IMG/VR virus record: IMGVR_UViG_3300020207_000150
Location: 1-24,774 of that record
DNA length: 24,774 nt
Reading direction: 5' to 3' (one strand)
Source of the DNA: a virus
A model generated the notes under the pieces. That model ran no database searches. It had not been told where the DNA came from and saw nothing but the letters and a program-made list of their open reading frames with translations. Positions 1 through 5,328 of this stretch are shown one piece after another. Each line of letters starts with the position of its first letter. Position 1 is the first letter of the stretch. Position numbers and translations under genes: made by a program.

Positions 1-670
1 CAGCAATCTTAGTTGTTGTAACAGCAGAATCAGCAATTCCAGATGTTTGAACAACCAAACTTGATAAATCACTTGCTACTTCAGCAATAGCATCTTGAGC
101 ATTGTTTGATGTTACATCACTTGTGGGTGAAAATACAACATCTGAAGCATTAACAGTGTAATCTGTGTAGGCATCAACTTCTGCCATCACAACTGTACCA
201 GAACTTACGCCTGTATCAAGTGTAAATGAAGTATTAGATGTTTCAGTAACAGCACTTGGAAATTGCCTTACACCATCAATATAAACTCTTAACTGACCAG
301 CTCCAGTTGTATAAGTTGGAGCAGCAAATACCGTTTGACTAGCAGTAGCTGTGTGAACAAGTCTAGTTGAGTTAATAATGGTGCCAACACTATTACCAGA
401 AACAGCATTAGCAGAACCCCAATAATATGAACCAGCACCACCGGTTTTAAGGACATATCCAGATGTGCCACTACCTAAAAGATTGTTTATAGCAGAACCA
501 GCATCACTAGCACCGGTACCACCGTTGTTGACACTAACTGTTCCAGTTAATTTTGTTGCTGATACATCACTAATTTTATCATTTGAAATTGAACCATCAG
601 CTATATCAGCAAGAGCTATTTGGGTATCACTATTTAAAAGTTCCGCAATATTTTTTGAATTCGAAGCCAT
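1..670 (-). CDS. Tail fibre / adhesin protein, partial (second copy; 3' end beyond window)
   Basis: The ATG at 670 opens a frame that stays open to the window edge, giving 223 visible residues; the C-terminus is outside. It begins MASNSKNIAELLNSD and is a clear paralogue of the 484-residue protein at 1998-3452. The shared parts are a short helical start, fibre repeats of the type GSISNDKISDVSATKLTG, a GGTGA linker, the stretch YYWGSANAVSGNSVGTIINS, a beta module with VYIDGVRQFPSA, and VVQTSGIADSAVTTTKIA. Compared with that paralogue it lacks about 19 residues near the N-terminus. A strong ribosome binding site (GAGGAA) overlaps the stop codon of the upstream 178-residue gene. The paralogue ends in a glycine-rich tip, so this one may end in a different or similar receptor-binding tip that cannot be seen here. 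The fibre role is inferred from repeats and context. Confidence 0.85.
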   Translation of the reverse strand, partial: MASNSKNIAELLNSDTQIALADIADGSISNDKISDVSATKLTGTVSVNNGGTGASDAGSAINNLLGSGTSGYVLKTGGAGSYYWGSANAVSGNSVGTIINSTRLVHTATASQTVFAAPTYTTGAGQLRVYIDGVRQFPSAVTETSNTSFTLDTGVSSGTVVMAEVDAYTDYTVNASDVVFSPTSDVTSNNAQDAIAEVASDLSSLVVQTSGIADSAVTTTKIA

Positions 671-682
671 TTATTTCCTCTA
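668..682 (-). promoter_or_regulatory. Stop-overlapping ribosome binding site at connector/adhesin junction (copy 2)
   Basis: GAGGAA at 675-680 overlaps the TAG stop of the 178-residue gene and precedes the ATG at 670 by four bases, identical in layout to the junction at 3450-3464. Confidence 0.7.
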
Positions 683-1216
683 TACTGGTAAGTAGCGAAC
701 TGATATTTCTGAACCAGCCACTGGAGTAAATGTTGTTGTTAATGTTGTTCCTGATATGTCATAATCAGTAACGGGTAATAAAATAATACCATTATATGTA
801 ACGATAGCAGAATTGGCTGTTGTTCCATCAGTTACAGTAAATGTTTGTCCTGAACCATTAGCTGTTTGTGTTGATGATGAATATGTAAATTCTACTTTAT
901 CATTGGTGACGGAATTATTTGCCAACTGAGCAGTACCAATACTTCCATCAGTCACATAGTATTGTAATATAGGACCATTTAAATAGATAACTTCAATATT
1001 ATTTGTGCCCGTTGCTGGTGGTGAACTAAATTGTAATAATCCACTACTAATTGTATAAGATGAAGCGTCTTGTTTTGTTCCTGAAACAAATATTAATAAT
1101 GAGGCTTCATTTGAATGAGCATATGACAATACAAAGTCTGTATCTGAACTGTTGCCAGAAAATCTTTCAGACCTTATGGTTCCTGAACTAATTACTTGTG
1201 ATCCTAAATATGACAC
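680..1216 (-). CDS. Fibre-connector-like structural protein, 178 aa (paralogue of the 283-aa protein)
   Basis: Starts at a GTG (residues MSYLGSQVISSG) preceded by AGAGGA; an in-frame TAA lies three codons upstream, so no longer version is possible. It contains two beta-rich modules of the pattern F-x-L..VxxxGxxQ..xxYxxxxGxLxFxxPPAxGxxxIxVxYL, separated by a fibre repeat (DGSIGTAQLANNSVTNDK). The C-terminal module (about residues 110-178, ending ISVRYLPV) closely matches the last module of the 283-residue protein at 3462-4313. Both proteins start with M-x-YLG from a GTG and both are followed nine bases later by an adhesin gene. It is probably a virion component that joins or positions the downstream fibre; this is inferred. 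It is shorter than its paralogue by about one module. Confidence 0.8.
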   Translation of the reverse strand: MSYLGSQVISSGTIRSERFSGNSSDTDFVLSYAHSNEASLLIFVSGTKQDASSYTISSGLLQFSSPPATGTNNIEVIYLNGPILQYYVTDGSIGTAQLANNSVTNDKVEFTYSSSTQTANGSGQTFTVTDGTTANSAIVTYNGIILLPVTDYDISGTTLTTTFTPVAGSEISVRYLPV

Positions 1217-1231
1217 TCTATGTTATCCTCT
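1214..1231 (-). promoter_or_regulatory. Ribosome binding site and GTG start of the 178-aa gene
   Basis: AGAGGA at 1226-1231 lies nine bases upstream of the GTG at 1216-1214. It fixes the non-ATG start, and the same bases form the last codons of the micro-ORF at 1223-1270, so termination of one could feed initiation of the other. Confidence 0.65.
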
Positions 1232-1270
1232 TTTAATTACTAACCCTTTAATATCAGCTTCTGTTGCCAT
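1223..1270 (-). CDS. Possible 15-codon micro-ORF or remnant N-terminus
   Basis: Reads MATEADIKGLVIKRG then TAA. Its ATG overlaps the stop of the 126-residue gene by one base (TAATG), and AAGGA sits seven bases upstream, the normal arrangement for genes in this window. It is in frame with the 178-residue gene: only TAA, CAT and AGA separate the two. The initiation region is nearly identical to that of the 137-residue gene starting at 5097. It could be a leader peptide coupling translation to the next gene, or the leftover start of a larger fibre gene; many phage fibre proteins begin with an IKRG-type strand. The reading frame is seen directly, the function is unknown. Confidence 0.45.
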   Translation of the reverse strand: MATEADIKGLVIKRG

Positions 1271-1650
1271 TATGATATCCTTACTAATAATGTTACAACG
1301 GTATAAGTGGTCTGAACCGGACCTGAAATTGCGCTGGTAGTTATAAAGTCCATAACTCTCCAAGATCCTGTTAATGATCCAGGATTTACTGCAATACTAC
1401 CTATTGCACCATATGGTGAGCTATTATTATTAGAAGTCGTAGTAGCAATCAATCTATATGTTCCGACTGCATTTAATGTTGTAGGTGGCGCAATACCAGT
1501 TAAATTTGAACCATCAATTGCAGGTAATGCACCCGTTAATTTAGATGCTGATAGTGATGTAATTTTATCGTTGGTAATACTACCTGCCAATTTAGAATTG
1601 GTAATTGCACCATCCTGTATTGTTTTGGTTGTGACTTTAGTGTTCGCCAA
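1270..1650 (-). CDS. Small tail-fibre-like protein, 126 aa
   Basis: Starts at a TTG (residues MANTKVTTKTIQDG). The choice is supported by AAGGAA at 1657-1662, which overlaps the stop of the upstream 102-residue gene, and by similarity of the start to other MANT-type starts nearby. The first 50 residues are fibre repeats (IQDGAITNSKLAGSITNDK, then ITSLSASKLTGALP) followed by a short linker (IDGSNLTGI), as in the adhesin proteins. The remaining 70 residues (around YRLIATTTSNNN and GSWRVMDF) look beta-rich and may form a small globular tip. No transmembrane or signal segment is seen. It is probably a minor fibre or fibre-tip protein; the exact role is unknown. Confidence 0.7.
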   Translation of the reverse strand: MANTKVTTKTIQDGAITNSKLAGSITNDKITSLSASKLTGALPAIDGSNLTGIAPPTTLNAVGTYRLIATTTSNNNSSPYGAIGSIAVNPGSLTGSWRVMDFITTSAISGPVQTTYTVVTLLVRIS

Positions 1651-1662
1651 TTTTTATTCCTT
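1648..1662 (-). promoter_or_regulatory. Ribosome binding site deciding a TTG start (126-aa gene)
   Basis: AAGGAA at 1657-1662 precedes the TTG at 1650-1648 by six bases and overlaps the TAA stop of the 102-residue gene. No in-frame ATG is suitably placed. Confidence 0.6.
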
Positions 1663-1969
1663 AAATTGATTCTTTAGTCCAAGTTTCTGAATCCCAATCC
1701 CATACATGCTGTTCGGTAGGATTACCATCTGCATCCAGAGATAATTCACCAGCTTCTTCAACAGGATCAACTGCTTGTGGTAATTTTTTAAATTCACCAT
1801 CTTTCCACCAGTAGTTAAAAGATTCTACTGTATCATCACAATCTTTCCATTGAAGGCTAGAATGAGTTTCAAACTCTTGGCCAGCTTCAACAACCTCTAA
1901 AACTCGGTTACCCAAATCAGCCGGATTACCTGATGTTTCTATTGTTGATACTAATGCTTTCTTTGCCAT
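1661..1969 (-). CDS. Hypothetical protein, 102 aa, in fibre locus
   Basis: ATG start with AAAGGAAA upstream in the 28-base gap after the 484-residue gene. The protein is acidic, without fibre repeats, and rich in tryptophan, with WKDCDDTVESFNYWWKDGEF in the middle and VWDWDSETWTKESI at the C-terminus. Such Trp/Asp-rich C-termini occur in some tail-fibre assembly proteins, and the position between fibre genes would suit a chaperone or a small binding protein, but no family can be assigned with confidence. It differs in composition from the Thr/Ser/Asn-rich structural proteins around it, which argues against its being a fibre shaft. Confidence 0.75.
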   Translation of the reverse strand: MAKKALVSTIETSGNPADLGNRVLEVVEAGQEFETHSSLQWKDCDDTVESFNYWWKDGEFKKLPQAVDPVEEAGELSLDADGNPTEQHVWDWDSETWTKESI

Positions 1970-1997
1970 TTTTTTATTTCCTTTGTTAAAAAATTAA

Positions 1998-3452
1998 TTA
2001 CCATTCTACAATGACCACGCCTGAGCCACCACTACCACCGGCACCACCAGTGCCGTTACCGCTTGAAGTCATGCCAGTTCCTCCTGCACCAGAACCAGAT
2101 TCAGCACTCCAACCATTTGTGTTGTTAAAACCGTTATATAAACTTAATATTTTTGCTCCTGAGCCCAAAGCTCCTGCGCCAGATGTATTATAGCTACCAT
2201 CGCTACCTCTAATATTATAATTACCTCCAGAACCAATACCTCCAACACTTAATTGATAATTAGAATATTGTGGTACTTGTCCTTTGCCACCCTCACCACC
2301 AGATGCTGAACAATAAGAACCAAAAGATGATGTGCCACCAGGTGTTCCTGCTGAAGTTGTACCGTTTGACCCAGGAAATGCACCCCCAGCACCTCCAGAT
2401 CCAACTGTAACAGGAACAGGTGAGGTTGGTATATTTGTAACTTCAATAGCAGCTCCGCCACCAGCAGCAGACTGTGTTAGATAAGTGCCACCACCACTGT
2501 TGGACCAGTTACCGGGTGTTCTACCACCACAACCGCCGCCACCGCCAGCAAGAACAGTCACTTTAACCTTTGTAACTTGGCCTGGATTGGTCCATGTTCC
2601 TGGTGTTGAAAATACTTGCATATTAGAGAATCCGCCAACAGCTTGCCAAGCACCATCACCTCTTAAGAAGGTTGATGATGAAGCCGTGCCTGTTGCTGAT
2701 ATTTTTGCGACAGTAACATTAGCATTAGCAATCTTAGCTGTTGTAACAGCAGAATCAGCAATTCCAGATGTTTGGACGACTAGATTAGATAAATCACTTG
2801 CTACTTCAGCAATAGCATCTTGAGCATTGTTTGATGTTATATCGCTCGTTGGTGAAAATACAACATCTGAAGCGTTGACTGTATAGTCCACATATCCATC
2901 AACTTCAGCTAAAACGATAGTGCCTGCATCTTGAGCTTCACCTAAAGTGAACGAGGTGTTACTTGTTTCGGTGTAAGCACTTGGGAATTGTCTTACACCA
3001 TCAATGTAAACTCTTAATTGATTGGCGCCTTGTGTATAAGTTGGAGAAGAAAACACCGTTTGAGAAGCATTAGCTGTATTTACTATTCTAGTTGAATTAA
3101 TAATAGTGCCAACACTATTACCAGAAACAGCATTAGCGGAACCCCAATAATAAGAGCCTGAACCGCCAGTTTTAAGGACATAGCCGGAAACTTCTCCGCC
3201 GGGCAAAAGATTGTCTAGTGCTGATGTTGAACTGGTTGCACCTGTACCACCATAGGCTATATCTAATGTTCCTGTGATTTTACTTGCAGCTACAGAATCA
3301 ATTTTTTCGTTTGTAACATTAGCGTCAACAATTTTAGATGTAGTAACTGAATTATCAGCTAAATCGGATGCTAATATAATACCATCACCAGGTATTGTTA
3401 CAGCACCATCTGCACCTATTAAATCGCCTATCGTTTTTGATGTTGAAGCCAT
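1998..3452 (-). CDS. Tail fibre / adhesin with glycine-rich tip, 484 aa
   Basis: Begins MASTSKTIGDLIG from an ATG nine bases after the 283-residue gene, with GAGGAA overlapping that gene's stop. Residues about 30-75 hold fibre repeats (DNSVTTSKIVDANVTNEK, then VAASKITGTL and a GGTGAT linker). About 110-200 form a beta module with VYIDGVRQFPSA, and about 225-265 are more repeats (IADSAVTTAKIANANVTV). From about residue 275 to the end the protein is glycine-rich: a start TPGTWTNPGQVTKVKVTVL, then GGGGGCGG and many GG/GSG runs, ending GGSGGSGVVIVEW. Glycine-rich distal domains of this type are known from phage adhesins where polyglycine helices pack and expose variable loops; the host-receptor role is inferred. 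Its N-terminal two-thirds are duplicated in the partial gene at 1-670. Confidence 0.88.
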   Translation of the reverse strand: MASTSKTIGDLIGADGAVTIPGDGIILASDLADNSVTTSKIVDANVTNEKIDSVAASKITGTLDIAYGGTGATSSTSALDNLLPGGEVSGYVLKTGGSGSYYWGSANAVSGNSVGTIINSTRIVNTANASQTVFSSPTYTQGANQLRVYIDGVRQFPSAYTETSNTSFTLGEAQDAGTIVLAEVDGYVDYTVNASDVVFSPTSDITSNNAQDAIAEVASDLSNLVVQTSGIADSAVTTAKIANANVTVAKISATGTASSSTFLRGDGAWQAVGGFSNMQVFSTPGTWTNPGQVTKVKVTVLAGGGGGCGGRTPGNWSNSGGGTYLTQSAAGGGAAIEVTNIPTSPVPVTVGSGGAGGAFPGSNGTTSAGTPGGTSSFGSYCSASGGEGGKGQVPQYSNYQLSVGGIGSGGNYNIRGSDGSYNTSGAGALGSGAKILSLYNGFNNTNGWSAESGSGAGGTGMTSSGNGTGGAGGSGGSGVVIVEW

Positions 3453-3650
3453 TTATTTCCTCTATATTGGTAAATATCTAATACTTACAACCGAGTTTGC
3501 GGTTGGAGTAAATGTTGTCGTTAATGTTGTTCCTGATATATCATAATCCTCAACAGGAACAAGAGCAATTCCATTATAAAATACAATAACAGAGTTTGCA
3601 TTATATCCGGATGTAACAGTGAATGTTTGTCCTGAACCATTAGCGGTTTC
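2726..3650 (-). repeat. Direct repeat copy 1 (connector 3' end plus adhesin 5' part)
   Basis: Covers the last module of the 283-residue gene, the junction, and about 240 codons of the 484-residue gene. It aligns in the same orientation with 1-870. Offsets are about 2725 in the adhesin part and 2782 at the junction, the difference reflecting a 57-base (19-codon) length change. Several stretches of tens of bases are nearly identical. Confidence 0.85.
3450..3464 (-). promoter_or_regulatory. Stop-overlapping ribosome binding site at connector/adhesin junction (copy 1)
   Basis: The TAG stop of the 283-residue gene leads directly into GAGGAA (3457-3462) and, four bases later, the ATG at 3452. The same TAG-AGGAAATAA-ATG arrangement occurs at 668-682. 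Confidence 0.7.
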
Positions 3651-4313
3651 GGTTGTTGAAGAATATTCAGAAGCTAAATCTAACTTATCTCCTGTTACAA
3701 TATTATCCTGTAACATCAAAGTTGTAATTGTATTTGATGCTATAGGTGGATATGTAGTTGTTGTTGTTCTAAATCCTAAATGTCTAACAGATACTTGTGC
3801 ATTATTATGTGGTGCAGCTGTAAATTCCAAAGTTGTTCCAGAAAGTGTGTAATTTGTTGTTGGTGATTGAAATACACCATCAATCGAAACAACTAATGTT
3901 GTAGCATTTAAAGGTTCTTGTGATAGTTCAAATGTTGTTCCTGTACCATTAGCGGTGAATTGGTCATCAACAAAAATCCTCAATTCATCTGCGAGTTTAT
4001 TAACTGTAATTGAACCATCAGGAACAACAGCATAATTGTTATAAGCTGAACCTCTAATATTTACATATATGTTGTTTGATCCTGTTGCTGGCGGTGAAGC
4101 AAAAGTTAATACATTTCCAGCAACATCATAATCTGTTCTTGGTTCTTGATGAACATTGTCAACCCATACATCAACATCTGTTGCGTATAATACTGATTTT
4201 GTTAGGGTGAATGATGTATTTGAGCTATCGCCATTAAAACGATCTACATCTTCTCTACCAACTAAAGCTCTAGCAGCATCAAATAAAGGATTTACGGCAC
4301 CTAAGTATCCCAC
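3462..4313 (-). CDS. Fibre-connector-like structural protein, 283 aa, three beta modules
   Basis: GTG start (residues MGYLGAVNPLFDA) preceded by TAGGAG at 4320-4325. After a short N-terminal segment there are three related beta modules of about 75-85 residues. The first is near 23-100 with VDVWVDNVHQEPRTDYDVAG, the second near 112-190 with LVVSIDGVFQSPTTNYTLSG, and the third near 208-283 with VIVFYNGIALVPVEDYDISG. Each ends in an IxVxxxG or VSIRYLPI strand. Fibre repeats (DGSITVNKLADE; SNTITTLMLQDNIVTGDKLD) link them. It shares the start, last module and downstream junction with the 178-residue protein, but has one module more. It is a likely virion protein in the fibre network; the connector role is inferred from its fixed pairing with an adhesin gene. 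Confidence 0.82.
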   Translation of the reverse strand: MGYLGAVNPLFDAARALVGREDVDRFNGDSSNTSFTLTKSVLYATDVDVWVDNVHQEPRTDYDVAGNVLTFASPPATGSNNIYVNIRGSAYNNYAVVPDGSITVNKLADELRIFVDDQFTANGTGTTFELSQEPLNATTLVVSIDGVFQSPTTNYTLSGTTLEFTAAPHNNAQVSVRHLGFRTTTTTYPPIASNTITTLMLQDNIVTGDKLDLASEYSSTTETANGSGQTFTVTSGYNANSVIVFYNGIALVPVEDYDISGTTLTTTFTPTANSVVSIRYLPI

Positions 4314-4325
4314 AAAAAACTCCTA
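4311..4325 (-). promoter_or_regulatory. Ribosome binding site deciding a GTG start (283-aa gene)
   Basis: TAGGAG at 4320-4325 is followed six bases later by GTG at 4313-4311. This supports GTG over any downstream ATG and matches the GTG start of the paralogue at 1216. Confidence 0.65.
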
Positions 4326-4652
4326 TTATGTTGTTTCTAAAAGTGAAGCAATACAATCAACTACACTATTAGCACTTACTGTTATTTTTAATTCATCGGC
4401 ATCTTGCATAACAAGTTTCTGTTCAGCACCAACAGGAACCAAAGTAGAGCCGGATGTAATTGGCACATTAGATATAATTGAATAGTCAACAGAGGACCTC
4501 GTCAAAAATACATTTGCCGTAACAGTAGCTGTGCCTTTATTTGAAAGTGATAAACCTATAACTGTGCCTGTTGTAGAACTAGGAACAGTATAGACAACAG
4601 TACCACCTGTCAATACATTTGCAGCTACATATGATTTAAAAGTATTTGCCAT
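4326..4652 (-). CDS. Conserved-looking small virion protein, 108 aa
   Basis: ATG start (MANTFKSYVAANVLTGG) with AAGGAAA upstream. It consists of alternating hydrophobic/polar beta strands throughout: VVYTVPSSTTGTVIGLSLSN, then VTANVFLTRSSVDYSI, a Pro-Gly-like turn region around TSGSTLVPVGAEQKLVMQDA, and DELKITVSANSVVDCIASLL. This is the layout of a single beta-sandwich domain with no fibre repeats. The NTFKSY start and size resemble small structural proteins seen near fibre genes in marine T4-like phages (general recollection, not searched). It follows a candidate late promoter and is the first gene after the 31-base gap. It may be a trimeric or decorating component of the fibre base; function is not established. 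Confidence 0.75.
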   Translation of the reverse strand: MANTFKSYVAANVLTGGTVVYTVPSSTTGTVIGLSLSNKGTATVTANVFLTRSSVDYSIISNVPITSGSTLVPVGAEQKLVMQDADELKITVSANSVVDCIASLLETT

Positions 4653-4675
4653 TTGTTTTTATTTCCTTAATAATC

Positions 4676-4683
4676 TATTTATT
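4676..4683 (-). promoter_or_regulatory. Candidate T4-type late promoter before the fibre locus
   Basis: On the minus strand this reads AATAAATA, one base off the T4 late consensus TATAAATA and matching the relaxed NATAAATA form reported for some T4 relatives. It lies in a 31-base gap, unusually large here. If used like a T4 late promoter, transcription would begin near 4670 and give an 18-base leader holding a complete AAGGAA site before the ATG at 4652. This is inferred from pattern and spacing only. Confidence 0.45.
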
Positions 4684-5097
4684 CTATCCTAAAGCAATTG
4701 CGTATGCAAGAGACTGGTTTTCTATTCTTTCCATTTCGGAATAAATGTTAGTGTTTGCAGTACCAATAAAACCACCATGTGTGACATTTAATGTAGCTGC
4801 TGAATTAACAGTCACATTTTGTAATGTTGCATCTCCCGTTACATCGAGTGTACCACCAATTGTTGTATCTAAAGTAATTGTAGCATTACCAGCTACAGAT
4901 AAGTCATCATAGCCAACAGAATCTAAAGTAAGATTACCGGTGACTGTTAAATCACCACCAATGCTTAAGTTTGTATTAGCATAAAATGTTTGAGAATAAC
5001 CACCATCTGTTAAGTTATTAGCAACAGTAATTAAGTCTTGTGTTGCAACAACCCATTGTTGAAAGGTGTTTGCTGTGGTTATATAAGTTATTGCCAT
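4684..5097 (-). CDS. Fibre-like structural protein, 137 aa
   Basis: ATG overlaps the upstream stop (TAATG) with AAGGAA before it. The N-terminus (residues 1-35, TANTFQQWVVATQDLITVAN) is predicted helical and may be a trimerisation or attachment segment. Residues about 40-110 are short beta repeats of the type LSIGGDLTVTGNLTLDSVG, LSVAGNATITLDTTIGGTLD and VTGDATLQNVTVNSAATLNV, compatible with a small beta-helix or triple-stranded fibre. The C-terminus (IYSEMERIENQSLAYAIALG) is amphipathic and helical. The short strand repeats with recurring GxLxVxG are common in phage fibre shafts. It is probably a small fibre or fibre-base protein; the partner is unknown. Confidence 0.75.
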   Translation of the reverse strand: MAITYITTANTFQQWVVATQDLITVANNLTDGGYSQTFYANTNLSIGGDLTVTGNLTLDSVGYDDLSVAGNATITLDTTIGGTLDVTGDATLQNVTVNSAATLNVTHGGFIGTANTNIYSEMERIENQSLAYAIALG

Positions 5098-5327
5098 TAT
5101 GATTTCCTTGCTAATGCAATTTGTTTAAGTAAATCTTTAATTTCAGACATATCTTTCTCTAGTTGTGCTATTTTTTGTTTAGTCTCATATTGTTCTTGTT
5201 GTTGCTTTTTAGCTACAGCTCGCTTAGCATAATACTGTTCTAATGCTATTCTATCGGTATTTAGAATGGCTTTAGAATGAGTATCTCTAATTAACTTATC
5301 ATTATCTTTAATTTTTACATATGCCAT
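5097..5327 (-). CDS. Small coiled-coil protein, 76 aa
   Basis: The preferred start is the ATG at 5327 (MAYVKIKDNDKLIRDTHSKA), one base after the stop of the 1998-residue gene, with AGAGGTG at normal distance. A GTG further upstream at 5396 would overlap the preceding gene by 68 bases and lacks support. The protein is strongly charged; residues about 36-76 are a heptad-patterned helix (QKIAQLEKDMSEIKDLLKQI) preceded by a Gln/Lys-rich stretch, so an oligomeric coiled coil is likely. The N-terminal motif (KDNDKLIRDTHSKAILNTDR) is compact and looks conserved. Sitting between the giant structural protein and the fibre genes, it could link fibres to the baseplate or act as a chaperone. No function is recognised. 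Confidence 0.75.
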   Translation of the reverse strand: MAYVKIKDNDKLIRDTHSKAILNTDRIALEQYYAKRAVAKKQQQEQYETKQKIAQLEKDMSEIKDLLKQIALARKS

Positions 5328-5328
5328 A

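Larger units (their letters stand above)
1..870 (-). repeat. Direct repeat copy 2 (connector 3' end plus partial adhesin)
   Basis: Second copy of the block at 2726-3650, truncated by the window edge. Together with the matched start (M-x-YLG from GTG) of both connectors it indicates an old tandem duplication of a two-gene cassette. Confidence 0.85.

Noticed and set aside
2011-2823. Plus-strand open frames encoding proline-rich peptides
   Set aside because: They are the complement of the glycine-rich tip of the 484-aa adhesin (Gly codons read as Pro on the other strand) and have no ribosome binding site or context.
1-4313. Diversity-generating retroelement acting on the adhesins
   Set aside because: No reverse transcriptase or accessory gene is in the window, and the repeated segment is in the shaft part shared by both adhesins, not in a tip with adenine-specific changes.
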